In this document: positions 34,918-45,063 of the stretch, piece after piece
How positions within the stretch are numbered: the first letter of the stretch is position 1
Layout: the number at the start of each line of letters is the position of its first letter
Assembly: GCA_016748015.1 (NCBI GenBank)
Contig: JAAOMT010000134.1
Location: 1,516,584-1,562,960 of the forward strand
Source of the DNA: Geosiphon pyriformis
Taxonomy: Eukaryota > Glomeromycota > Glomeromycetes > Archaeosporales > Geosiphonaceae
Direction of reading: 5' to 3'
Length of the DNA: 46,377 nt
Program-made: the position numbers and the translations under genes
The notes under the pieces: generated by a model
What the model was told of the DNA's origin: nothing
The model's input: the letters and a program-made list of their open reading frames with translations, nothing else
Database searches by the model: none

Positions 34918-35773
34918 TGTTATAGGTGATTATTTGAAGTCTCAGATCAAATATCAAACCCATAACTTGGTGTTCAAAACTACTTGTGTTGTTGATAATA
35001 TCTTTAAGTGGTTGGTATCTGAAGGTTTTCCAAATAAGTCCTTTGTATAATGGACAGAAATTCAATAGTTGTTTTATCTGTAGCTTCCCAGACTCACAAG
35101 TCTGTCAATTTTTTTCTTGGCTTGGTGGCCGGCAATCCTCTAGTAAGTAATCCATATTTTCTGTACATGTTCTACCCACTCGCAGGGGTTTTTTACCAGA
35201 CAATCTTTGATGTCAGTAATCAGTGCTTTTAATCAATTGGTTAGTGCACAATAACAAAATCACAGAAAATAAAGAAGTAAAAAAATATAAAGAAAGATAA
35301 AAGAGAAAATAAGAAATAAGCCAAGGCAATTTGCAAGTTAGTATCCCGTCAATAGCTGTAATCAAGAGCTATTGTTCCAGTGTGGTTAAGTATCAATTAC
35401 TATCAACATGAAGTGTTGATAGTAAAGAGTGAATTTGATATGGTAAGTAATTATTTATTTGAGAATTGTGGTAACTAAGTTAAGAATTCTTGGTGTTAAT
35501 TTTGTCTTTTCTGCTTTTAATACTATTGCTATATATACATATTTGAAATTCCTTAATTCCTTAATTCCTTGCAACAAGAATCCTAAAATTCCTGATAAAA
35601 GGAATCCTGGAATTCTGGAATCCTGTAATTCCTTGTCGGAGAATTCTGAAATTCCTGAAATCCTGCAATTCCTCTGAGAGAAATCTTGGAATTCTATATT
35701 TACTACATCTACATCTGATTGGCTAATATCTACTGACTAATAATACTATATTTCTTATATTCTATGAGTAACA
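34918..35773 (-). repeat. 5' LTR of element 2 (856 bp)
   Basis: Opens TGTTATAGG and closes GAGTAACA. TATA at about 35531-35539; array at about 35560-35690. The adjacent primer site (34917 leftwards) has decayed to TTTAGTGCTCTCTGTGAGG. Confidence 0.9.
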
Positions 35774-37935
35774 GTGGGTTGGTCAAAACTTCTGTTTCTT
35801 CTAGATTTCACAAGTTAGAATTTTTAGTGGCAAAAATTTTGAATGCATACAAATCAGGTAATTTAGAAAGACTTCAGGCTTTAGTTGATAAATGAGTCGA
35901 CTTGGACTTTGATCAAGCCGTAGAGTTCAAGAGTTTCTTGGACAATGGTTATAACAGAGTATTGGTTGAACAATTACTGGTGTATTTTAGGAAATTATAT
36001 AGGTCTTGCAAGTTTTTGGAATCTAAGGCTACTGAGGACTCATGGATCCGGGCAGCTATTGATAAGCACATGGAAGTTTTTGCAAACAATAAAAGTCAAA
36101 TGATCAGAAGTGTGTTGGAAAAGCCTTTCAGAAAAGTCATGCTGGATTATCTGGTTGATAATAGAGATTTGGTTTTGGAACCAGATTTGGTCAAGGGAAG
36201 AGTGAATTCAATTATAGAAAATTGAACCAGGAAATACACAGTCAAACCTTTAATGCCTTTTTGTTGGCAAGTACAATTTTCTTCTCTCTATCATGTCAGT
36301 AATAGTGCATTTTCTGGTATGATGAAGCAAATTGATTTTGATGAGTTTTCATTGGTGGTCAAGGATCTTCCTAATGACAAAGCTGCTGGTTTGTCTGGTA
36401 TCTCTAATGAGATGTGGAAGCACTGTGATGAATCTGTTTTGGTCTTTCTTTTGCATTTGCTCAACTTGTGCTTAGTATATGAATCTGTTCTGGATGTCTG
36501 AAGAGAAGCCTGGGTATCCATGATTCCAAAACTTTATGAGTGGGAAGGAGTCCTAATGAACACCAGATCTATTGCTTTTATTGAGACCTCTAGGAAAATT
36601 CTTTCAAAGATTCTATCTGATTGCATTTCAAAAGCCTGCAGCACACACAACATTCTGCGTGGGGACAATTTTTTAGTGTTGAAAAACACTTCTACTTAGT
36701 CCCTTATCTTTGTTGTAGGATCTGTTATGAAAGATGCTTTGGAGAAGGGCAGAGAACTCTGGTTGATGCTTCAGAACATGTGCAAAGCTTACAATTCAGT
36801 AGGCTGGTTGTATCTGAAAGATAGTTTGAAGAGAATCAAAATATATAAGAGGTTTGTCAGGTTTTTTGGTAGTATCTACAATAGCCACAAGAATAGAGTT
36901 ATGACAGATTTTGGTTTGTCTAAGAATTACAAGATACATGATGGTCTGGACCAGGGAGAAGTTTTTTCTCCTCTTTTGTGGAGAATTTTTTATGATCTTC
37001 TGTTGTGTGAAGTGAAAAACATAAGTCATTTTTTAGGTATTGGGTCAATTCCAAATTTGTGACCAGAACAGGTAGAATTAAGTCAAATGCTAGTTTAACT
37101 TCTTATTTGGCTGCTGGTACTTTTGTGGATAACACCATTTGGGTTGGCAATTGTCGTACAGCAACAGAATATTTTGAACATTGCTAGTGAGTTTTTTGAA
37201 TTAATGGATATATCAATTAACACGGAAAAGACAGTTGCCATTCCTATTAACTCAAGAACCAGCAACACCTCCTTGGAAGTGAACAAGTCTCCTATTTCAA
37301 TCACGAAATCTGGTGAGGCTTATTAGTATCTAGGTATTTTTCTGTCAACTAAAGATCTTTCTGGTCCAAGTTTAAAAAAGGCAAATTCAGATGTCAAGTT
37401 TTTCTCATTCATGGTTTTACACAAAGCTATTATTGACAAGCAGTTCTCTTATTTAGTATTAACTATTTTACAGCCCATAATGGAATATAAAACTTAATTT
37501 AGCTTTGTCAATAGAGGCATATGTGAAAAATAGAACCATATGATTAGAAAAGGGTTGAAGACTAAGGCCAATCTGCTTAAAGACTTTCCTAATGAGGCAG
37601 TACACCATCCTTCTTTTTACAATTTGAAGCCCTTTGAACAAGTTCAGGCAGAAGCAAAAGTCTCATCAGTGTTACAGTTTGCTAATAATAGTGGGTTAAT
37701 GAGTTGACTATTTGGCCACAGATCAATAGACTTACAGGTTTTGGGTTGGGTTCCTCAGAATCCTTTTCAATTTCCTGTTAAGTTGATGGTTAATTCGATG
37801 AACAATTTTCTGGCTGGTATTGCTAAAATTTTTTTACATAATGGCATCTCCTTAGCTAATAGCTTGCCCAATGCTTTTCATCTTAAGTGAGGTTTTTCTG
37901 TTCTGGATGTTTTGGGCCAAACTATGTATCTCCAG
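35774..37935 (+). pseudogene. LINE ORF2, linker and reverse transcriptase
   Basis: Resumes in frame after element 2 (GLVKTSVSSRFHKLE). The linker 35902-36225 is open. RT: LPNDKAAGLSGISNEMWKH (36366), WVSMIPK (after a TGA at 36499), motif A NMCKAYNSVGW (36775; both usual Asp positions are Asn), motif B HDGLDQGEVFSPLLW (36941), motif C GTFVDNTIWVG (37119; Asp-Asp changed to Asp-Asn), then VAIPINSRTSN and the thumb/C-terminal part up to NAFHLK. Several frameshifts and stops occur after 37060. Element 3 cuts the gene at 37936. Confidence 0.87.
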
Positions 37936-38009
37936 TATTACTCATAGAATATAGAAAATATATTAACATATGAAATAGCCAATCAGAGGTAGCCGTAGTG
38001 AATGTGAAA

Positions 38010-38175
38010 TTCTAGGATTCCTTTCAAGAGAAATTGCAGGATTCCAAGAATTTCAGGATTTTCTATGCAAGGAATTACAGGATTCCAGAATTCCAGAATT
38101 TTTCTCAAAAAGAATTGCAAGATTCCAGGAATCCCAGAATTTCTGAAGTAAAGAATCGAGGAATTAAGAAATCTC
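38010..38175 (+). repeat. GGAATTCC-type array in LTR3
   Basis: AATTGCAGGATTCC-like blocks start at 38033, 38074 and 38114 (41 and 40 bp apart) with AATTCCAGAATT dyads between. It ends just before the TATA box. It is the reverse complement of the LTR2 array, as expected from the opposite orientation. Confidence 0.85.
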
Positions 38176-38181
38176 AATTAT

Positions 38182-38190
38182 GTATATATA
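38182..38190 (+). promoter_or_regulatory. TATA box of LTR3
   Basis: ATGTATATATAACAGTAG around this position is almost the same as at 46143-46158 in the right-end element. Confidence 0.55.
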
Positions 38191-38810
38191 ACAGTAGTGT
38201 TAGAAATAAAAAAAACAGAATCCTTAGTTAGAAGACCTCTCTGTTTAGATTTTATCTAAGCAACTTTCCAAATCACAAATATCAATAAATAATTATTTAC
38301 TATCTTAATCTACTCTCTACTATCAACACTTCATGTTAATAGTAATTAATACTTAACTACACTGAAACAATAGCTCTTAATCATGGCTATTGATGAGATA
38401 CTAACTTGTAATTGCTTTTTGTTAATTTCTTTATCTTCTTTTATTTTCTTTTATTTCTTTTGTTATTTTTTTGGTTTTACTAAAATTGATTAAGGATTAA
38501 GTACTAAGATACAGATGTCATAGAGACTGATAAAAAACCTGTGAAACAAGAGTAAAACACTCATAGATTTGAAAATAGCTTATCAAGAGGATTACCGGCC
38601 ACCATGCTGAGAAAAAAATTTGACGAAACTGCAGTTTTGGGAAGCTATGAATAAAATCATCAATTAAATCTCTGTCTATTATACAAAGAACTCAACTCTA
38701 AAACCTTCAGATACAATCAATGTACCAGTATCACCAGTCTTATCAAGATATTGAGCACCAAGTTACGGATTTGTTATTTGATTTGAGACCCCAAATAATC
38801 ATCTGTAACA

Positions 38811-38830
38811 TTTGGTGCTTCCTGTGAGGT
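38811..38830 (+). promoter_or_regulatory. Primer-binding site of element 3
   Basis: TTTGGTGCTTCCTGTGAGGT follows the LTR directly and is the best-kept copy of this site. The tRNA is not identified. Confidence 0.6.
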
Positions 38831-38871
38831 ATAATCCTATAGAGAACCAGCACCAACAACTAATTAACAGT

Positions 38872-41050
38872 GGCAGAATCAAAAAGTATAGGAGCAAATC
38901 ATTTAAGATTCGCGAAATCCTTATTTCAACACTATTGTTAACACTTGAGATTAAATCACAATCATATATCAGTGGAATCAGCCTTTAATTTCTACGTCAA
39001 TAAGAGAATTGCCTATTTGTTAGAGACACCAGTAAACACTGAATCAATGAGAGAAACTTTCTACCACAAATTAATACAAAAAACCAGCTTACCAACAAAT
39101 CATAATTTTGCATCTATCATCACTGAAATTAACAAAGAAATTGAACATCACACACAACAAAGATACCCAATCACCTACTCAAGTAAAGGCAAAGAAAAAC
39201 TACAAACACCAGCAGTAACATCTTAATGGATTTAACTATCCACTTGGAAGAAACACAGAGTTGAATCACCCACAAATCCATCATATTATTATACTCCTGG
39301 AAGCACCATCCATATCACATCACCAAACATGTCCACATTAAACATGACATCAACATTTGAATGATTTCCATTCCAAAATAAACAAAGGAAAACAGAATTA
39401 CTAGGCCCATATGGCAAATATTTTGAAGGATTTCAATCACGAACACTAATGTCATCAGAAATTCAATCACCACCACCTCTACCAGATTTCAGAATAGCCA
39501 ATTTGTGGAAAGCATCAGAATCAGAAGAAGAAAGAGAATCTGAGGATCAAGAATTTACTTACCAGAACCCGATTCCAGAAAACCCAGAAGTTGAAACCCC
39601 GAACATTCAAACTTCAAAAATTACAAATCAAGAAAATCCAGAAAGCAAGACTCTAAATATTCAAACACCATGGAATCAGAATATTCTAAACCCCGATTTA
39701 ATCAATCAACTGAACTTATTTCCAAATATTATTATAAATCAACCACTAATTGAACCGATTATTGAACCAATTCAACTGCAGCCACTTCAACTGCTTCAAC
39801 AACCACAACAGCTGCTTTCACCATCACAACAACAACTTCAACTTCAACAACTACCACAACAACACATTGTAGCACCAATAACATATGCTCCTATTACCAA
39901 AATCAAAAAATTCATCAGTGAAGAGAATGATGTCCAAGTATGACTAAATGATATGGAAAAAGCCATCACAGCCAATGGATGAAATAACGCCAGAGCCATG
40001 CAGGCCATTCCCTATTTTTTTCAGAATACCACTGACTTATAGTATCAAAGCTTAGCTAACAAACTCCAGGATTTTAATGCATTCAAGCTTGCATTTCCAC
40101 AATACTTCAGTAATAATAATAGTATTAATTGACTAGCAAACACTTTCACCACTATCAAACAAAGAGAAAATGAAGCAGTCACTACTTACCTAGGATGCTT
40201 CCACAGAAACCTGCGCCAAATTCAAGCAATTCAGGCTGACTATTTCATAGTGCCACAAATCCTAAACCAATTTATTAGAGATCTGTACAGTAGCATCCTC
40301 CAATACATATGTCCAATGCATCCAGCAAACTTTCAAGCTACAGTTACCAATGCCAAAGATTTTGAAACAGCTAAACTCAAAGCTAACTACACCCAAGCCA
40401 TCAATTTAGTAATGAATAAATCATCTGAATTGGATTCTAAGTTGAAACAATTCAGTAAGTTCATTAACCAAAAATTAGAGAAATACTTAGCTAACAATCA
40501 GGCAATCTATCAACCTCCACAATAATGCAATAATCAAGGAAATATGAATTGTTTCTAGAATCAGTTGCACCTATTATCCTCGACCAATTAGCAATGGCAG
40601 TAGAAGACACATGTTTGTCACTACTGTGGTAAACAAGAGCATTTAAGAGTTGACTGTAAGTTAAGAATAGATAACCAATGATCAGAAAATCAATATCAAA
40701 ATCTCGATTGCTGGTTTCTAACTCCGAATTACCAATCCAACTTAGCACCATATCAACCAACTTACCTGCTGATAACACAACAGCCAATATATCAACCACT
40801 CGTATATCAACTTCCAATCTATCAACCACAGCCACCAGTAATGTATCAACCATTACAGTCACAAATAATTTATCAAACACTCACAGTTCAAACACTGCCA
40901 TCCAACCCAGCTCAAATGACATTAGGAAACCCCAGATCCAGAGTAATTCAAAACTGGAGATTGGCAATAGTGGTTCACTAACTAATTCCCAGTTCATTAA
41001 ATCAACCATCAGGATCATGCCAGCAGAGTTCAGGAAACAGATATAACCAA
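38872..41050 (+). pseudogene. gag of element 3
   Basis: GTG-Ala-Glu-Ser head at 38872, no AUG before it. ESAFNFYVNKRI in the open frame 38945-39226; a charged and Gln-rich region 39449-39943 (QLQPLQLLQQPQQLL); Retrotrans_gag core 39950-40330 (ARAMQAIPYFFQNTTD, YLGCFHRNLRQIQAIQ, FIRDLYSSILQ); 40250-40525 open; CCHC knuckle CHYCGKQEHLRVDC (40616-40657), intact; then a Tyr-Gln-Pro repeat stretch (IYQPLVYQLPIYQPQP, about 40790-40840). Stops replace Trp (TGA at 39943, VQV-stop-LND) and Gln. Confidence 0.85.
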
Positions 41051-41199
41051 AACCTGAGTTCTTAGAACTACTTAAGTCTTCTGGTCAGCCCAGAAGATGC
41101 TGTACCCAACATACAAAAACCAACTAAAGGACACTTACCAACAACATTCTATCTGCAACTATCTCCCACAACAAATCATTAGCCACAATCTTCCTATTT

Positions 41200-41600
41200 A
41201 AACTTGAAGAATCATCAGTAACCCTTCTATTTAGTGAAGCTGCCCTCAAAAAAATCCATTACTACCATGTACATGGATGCCAAAGTTGATGGTCAGTCTA
41301 TCAAACTGATATTAAATAGTGGATCAGCTGGCAGTATTATCACAAAACAACTCATGAACCAATTAGGTTGCTGGGTTGATTGAGCTGCCAGCGCATGCAT
41401 CATCATAGCTGATAAAACAACCAAAACTCCAATCAGCAAAATTGACAATTTACTGATTGAAATCAACAGCATTATTATGCCCATCAAAGTTCTTGTGATA
41501 GAAGCAACACAATATTAAGCATTCATTGGCAATGACTGGTTGTCTAAAACCAATGCTGTATTTGACTGGACAACTCAAGAACTGGTCCTCAGTCAGAATG
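41200..41600 (+). pseudogene. Aspartic protease of element 3
   Basis: TMYMDAKVDGQSIKLIL precedes LNSGSAGSIITKQLMNQL (41310-41365). The catalytic Asp is Asn. EINSIIMPIKVLVIEATQY and IGNDWLSKTNAVFDW follow. Confidence 0.8.
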
Positions 41601-42072
41601 GTTGACACACATGGGTACCAGCCACGTGTGACCACTTTAAGATGACCAACTCAATAACACCCCTAATTGAGTTCAAAGAGGAGAAAAAAAAACCTACCTG
41701 GGAAGCCTATCAAGTCTTGTGGGCCAACAAAAACCACAATAAACTACTGCCAATACTATCGTGAGATAACCAAGGAAAAGGAAAACAAAAGGAAACCAAA
41801 CTTACCTAGGACATTAACAACAACTGGAAAACCAACAAAAACCAAAAGAAAGTGATAAATTGGGAGTGGGAAGAGAATAAAAATAAGAAAGGAAAGAAAA
41901 AGAATTAACATCCACAGACACTTACACTATTTATACTCACCTACCACCACAACCAACTAATTATCATTAACCAAAGCTTATATGCATTGATTGCAGCAAG
42001 AAACTGTCATCAATAGACGCATACTGTGGTAATAATGAAAAATACCCAACTGTGACTAAATTCTATTGTCAC
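41601..42072 (+). pseudogene. Linker and start of zinc region, element 3
   Basis: Lys/Asn-rich linker (ORF 41667-41855 in another frame has no motif), then CID-C-S-K-K-L-S-S type codons at 41982-42010 and TKFYCHC at 42057-42072, the first zinc cluster of elements 1 and 2. The frame is cut inside the CC/CxC motif by element 4. Confidence 0.65.
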
Positions 42073-42668
42073 TGTTATCAGAGGTTTTTGGTCTTTTTTC
42101 TTGAATGTTGTTGATGTTGATTCGCTGTGAATTCACGTTTCCAGGAAGTAGTTAAACCTCCAGTAACTGAATTTATCTTCAAATTATTTCCTATAATTTG
42201 AACTGCTGGGCTTATAAGTGGAATGGCCAATTCTGTGCCAGTTGCTTTGTGTAGTTACATTGTAGTAAATGTCAACTCTTTCCCAGGAATTGCTTGTCTG
42301 GAAGCTCACTAAAAATGTGTAGTTACTTTGCTGTGAAAGTCAACTTTTTTACAGGAATCTTGTTTGTAGGCTACCCTAATGATTATAATAAGAAAATAAA
42401 AGAAAGAAAATAAAAGAAATGTAAAAGAAATAGAATTCTGTCAAGAGAAACGTTTTCTATCCAGGCCTGGAGTCACTAACAGTTTACTGAAATTGGTAGC
42501 TAATCAATTTCAAAACGTTAGTTGGGGGTTTTTTTTTTCCAAGTGCAATATTTTAAAGAAATTGGTTTTTCAAATTATTTGATATTTTATTTTTTTTTGT
42601 GTGTGTAGGAATAGTTCTAAGTGATAAATCTAAAGTAAGATACATTTTCTCGAAGAGAGAAGCTCTTC

Positions 42669-42675
42669 TTTTATA
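42669..42675 (-). promoter_or_regulatory. TATA box of LTR4
   Basis: Sense TATAAAA followed by GAAGAGCT, 51 bp downstream of the 20-bp array; conserved in the left LTR at 22-28. Confidence 0.5.
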
Positions 42676-42725
42676 CAACTTGTCATAACACTATTTTATG
42701 AACTTGAACTTTGCTCTTTTCTACA

Positions 42726-42846
42726 ATTTCGCTGAACTAAAGATACATTTTGGCAAACTACAAGTTATTTCTGCGAACTATTAGATATTTCAGTAAACTA
42801 TCAATTATTTCGGCAAATTTCTACAAATTTCGGTGAACTTTTGAAT
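42726..42846 (-). repeat. 20-bp tandem array in LTR4, six units
   Basis: Units start at 42726 (21 bp), 42747, 42767, 42787, 42807 and 42827 (20 bp each). The + strand consensus is about ATTTCGGCRAACTAYNARTT. It holds several of the window's rare CpG sites (TTCGCT, TTCGGC, TTCGGT). Confidence 0.9.
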
Positions 42847-43055
42847 GTTACATATTTCAGGGTATTGCATGATTGATCATTGCAATTAGGTTACATCTGT
42901 GTTATGTACAAATTGGGTTATTAATTAAATAATAATTTCGGACATTTTGCTAATATAATAAGTGATAATTTGAAATAATAATATATGCTAATTAATGATA
43001 GAAATTATAAAGATAATTTTATGCTAAATAATATCTCTAATTTCATTTGGTAACA

Positions 43056-43069
43056 TAATCTTCTTCTCA
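43056..43069 (-). promoter_or_regulatory. Polypurine tract of element 4
   Basis: The sense strand reads TGAGAAGAAGATTA next to the LTR; it contains the ORF3 stop (TGA, 43069-43067). Confidence 0.65.
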
Positions 43070-43743
43070 AGACTGAGCTCTGTCGAAGTCCAAGTACTGT
43101 CTGTAATTTCCAGATAATAATCCAAAATTATTGAAAAAATTTGGTCTGAAAATTGTTGAAATTTCAGTTTTGTGAGCTTTCCAATGTATTAAATCTTCAA
43201 AGGCTGTAAAATTGGGTTTTGTAGAACGTTTTCACAGGTGTGGAATAAGTCATAAAGTCTAAGAGCAGCTCTTAGTTTATAATGACTGTTTGTAGGTCTA
43301 GCTGTTGTCTTGAATTTATTATGGAGTTGTTTCCGAATAGCTTCTTTTGTGAGGTTTGCTGCTGTAAGCTCCCATTTTTGTTTGTGAAATGTTTTTCCAA
43401 TGTAAAAATATCTATATATTGGAGTATAGTTGTAGTTTTCTTCATTAAGACACAGTTGAAGTTTTTGTTGAATAGTAGCATTTGGTAGAATACTAATAGG
43501 AGTGAGCATTAAGTTTTTTCTTAAAGCAAGCTTTAAAAGTTCTGGCAGGTAAATTCCAGAATAACTTTTTGTGTTCTTCTTATATGGGTGATATTTTTGT
43601 AAATTTGGGGCTAAATTTGTAACTACTTCTGTTTGGGTATAATTAATGTAGTTTCCAGTAACAGTAATAGATAATTCGGGTATTGTTTTTAAAGCTAACA
43701 TTAGTTTTTGGGATAATTGTTGAATGTTTTGAGGAATAGTCAT
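43067..43743 (-). pseudogene. ORF3 of element 4
   Basis: Open for 184 residues from 43743 (MTIPQNIQQLSQKLMLAL) to 43189. One frameshift then leads into a second open stretch ending Y-L-D-F-D-R-A-Q-S-stop at 43067, against the polypurine tract. The core Y-R-Y-F-Y-I-G-K-T-F (about 43400) matches Y-S-Y-F-Y-L-G-Q in element 2, and RLYDLFHTCENVLQNP matches the IYxxHxxFQxxPxIL part. Total about 225 residues, basic, probably helical, no membrane span. It is the longest open copy of this unknown family in the window. Confidence 0.75.
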
Positions 43744-43865
43744 TATAAGAGATTTGAAAATAAAAGAAAATTATTTTTGGTGTATGGGTTTTTATGTTAT
43801 TTTTGTTTTGTTTTTGTGAGATTGTTTCTAAATTATAAGAAGATAACTATAATAATAAATTTAAA

Positions 43866-45060
43866 TTAAGTGTTCAAGTTAGAAGGTTGTTCAATAACAA
43901 TTATTGGTTCTAAATTTTGGAGAATATCTTTGGGATTGATTAAAAGGGAATGTGTACCAATTTGTGGAATTAATGATTCAGGATTGTTTTTGGAATTATA
44001 GTGTTTTAAATGATCTCTATGTGCAACTTTTGCTAGGATTTTGTCATCAAGTCTTAGCTTGTATGATCCATTGCCTAGGACTTCATGGATAAAGAATGGT
44101 TCATCCCATTTATTTTCAAATTTTCCACTCTATTGTTTTTCAGCTTTAGTTCTGTGTAAGAGAACTTTGTTTCCAATTTTAAATTCATTGGTAACTGGAG
44201 GCAATTTGTTGTCATGCCATTCTTTTTGTTGAGCTTGGGAGTGTTTAATATGGGTGGCTGCTATTTGTCATTTTCTTTTCAATGTGCTAAGCAGAGTATA
44301 GGCTCTTTATTGTAGTGTTTCTTGAAAGTTGTCTTTATTAATTGGTTGTACTGGATATGTTTCCATTGTGAAACTAATTGGTAACGTTGCTGTCCTTCCG
44401 TAAGTTAAATCAAATGGTGTGTGTTTTGTGGTATTTTGTTTTAGTGTTCTATATGCTAGTAACACTGATGAAATAAAGAGATCCCATTCTTGCTCAAAAT
44501 TGGTTGAGACTTTGGCTAATAATTTACACAATGTTCTGTTGAAACGTTCTACAAGTCCATTTGTTTGTAGATGGTAGGGCAAAGATAATGGTCTTTTGAC
44601 ATTAAATTGTCCACAAATTTCCTGAATTAAATTGTTTATGAAATGTGTTCCTTGATCAGATAAAAGTTCTATTGGGCATCCATGTTTACAAATGATGTCT
44701 TTGTAGATGAAGTTTGCTACTGATTTCACATCTATTTGTTGAATGGCTCTGGCTTCAGGCCATTTGGTGAGATAGTCTACAGCTACTGCAATATAATGGT
44801 TTTTTTGGTTTGTGATAGAGAGTGGTCCGACTAAATCGATACCAACTCAATTAAAAGGCTGTCCAATTTTGATTGGGTTTAAAGGTTCTATAGGACGAGT
44901 TTCTTTTCTTCTTTGACAACTATCACAAAACTTAACATATTCATGAATGTCTTTTCTCATTTGAGGCCAAAAATAATATTCTAGTGTTCTTTGGGTGGTG
45001 CTGTCTTTTTCTAGGTGTGCTGATGAAAGGTCTGAATGCATGTTATATAAAATGGTTTCT
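43866..45060 (-). pseudogene. Integrase of element 4
   Basis: Zinc module 45041-44900: MHSDLSSAHLEKDS and FCDSCQRRKE, with both Cys present. Core: VGIDLVGPLSIT (after a TGA at a conserved position), VDYLTKWPEARA, LLSDQGTHFIN (44660) and NGLVERFNR (44575); all three acidic residues kept in 44729-44307. The C-terminal region has FKIGNKVLLHRTKAEKQ and NGSYKLRLDDKILAKVAHRDHLKHY, ending in QNLEPIIVIEQ and a stop at 43866. Little damaged compared with element 1. Confidence 0.87.
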
Positions 45061-45063
45061 TTT

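Larger units (their letters stand above)
25489..35773 (-). mobile_element. Ty3/gypsy element 2, full length
   Basis: LTRs 25489-26361 and 34918-35773; GTGG repeated at 25485-25488 and 35774-35777. Same gene order and high similarity to element 1, but a different U3 array (GGAATTCC type), so it is a sister subfamily. It inserted in LINE ORF2 in the same orientation as element 1. Decayed throughout, though less so than elements B and C. Confidence 0.93.
12575..37935 (+). mobile_element. LINE (non-LTR) retrotransposon split into three pieces
   Basis: The pieces are 12575-14130, 24077-25488 and 35774-37935. Piece 1 encodes most of ORF1, piece 2 the ORF1 end plus the ORF2 endonuclease, and piece 3 the ORF2 linker and RT. 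Dropping element 1 with one TCTT, or element 2 with one GTGG, joins the pieces in frame. The third break, at 37936, is element 3; the LINE's 3' end lies beyond the window. The 5' edge is set by the change from A/T-rich sequence to a T/C-rich leader and is approximate. The family resembles a LINE I know from Rhizophagus genomes. Confidence 0.88.
37936..38810 (+). repeat. 5' LTR of element 3 (875 bp)
   Basis: Starts TATTACTCATAG (TG decayed to TA) and ends ATCTGTAACA. Order: AT-rich U3 start, array 38010-38175, TATA 38182-38190, then R/U5 with GAGATACTAACTTG and ACTCAACTCTAAAACC blocks in common with LTR1 and LTR2. Confidence 0.9.
37936..42072 (+). mobile_element. Ty3/gypsy element 3, 5' half
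   Basis: 5' LTR, primer site, gag, protease and the beginning of the zinc region, then an abrupt switch to the LTR of element 4 at 42073. The 3' part and second LTR must lie beyond the window. Its left flank is LINE RT sequence. Closest to element 2 by LTR array and gag. Confidence 0.88.
42073..43055 (-). repeat. 3' LTR of element 4 (983 bp)
   Basis: Opens TGTTATCAG and ends GGTAACA. In sense: AT-rich U3 start (43055-42850), 20-bp array (42846-42726), TATAAAA (42675-42669), then a long R/U5. The last 620 bp (sense) recur inverted at 1-620; the first ~110 bp recur at 4395-4502. Confidence 0.88.

Noticed and set aside
38811-38830. tRNA fragment
   Set aside because: Only the TGG-containing primer site is present; no cloverleaf can be drawn around it.
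43067-43743. Envelope gene (endogenous retrovirus)
   Set aside because: Position fits, but no signal peptide, membrane span, cleavage site or Cys pattern is seen.
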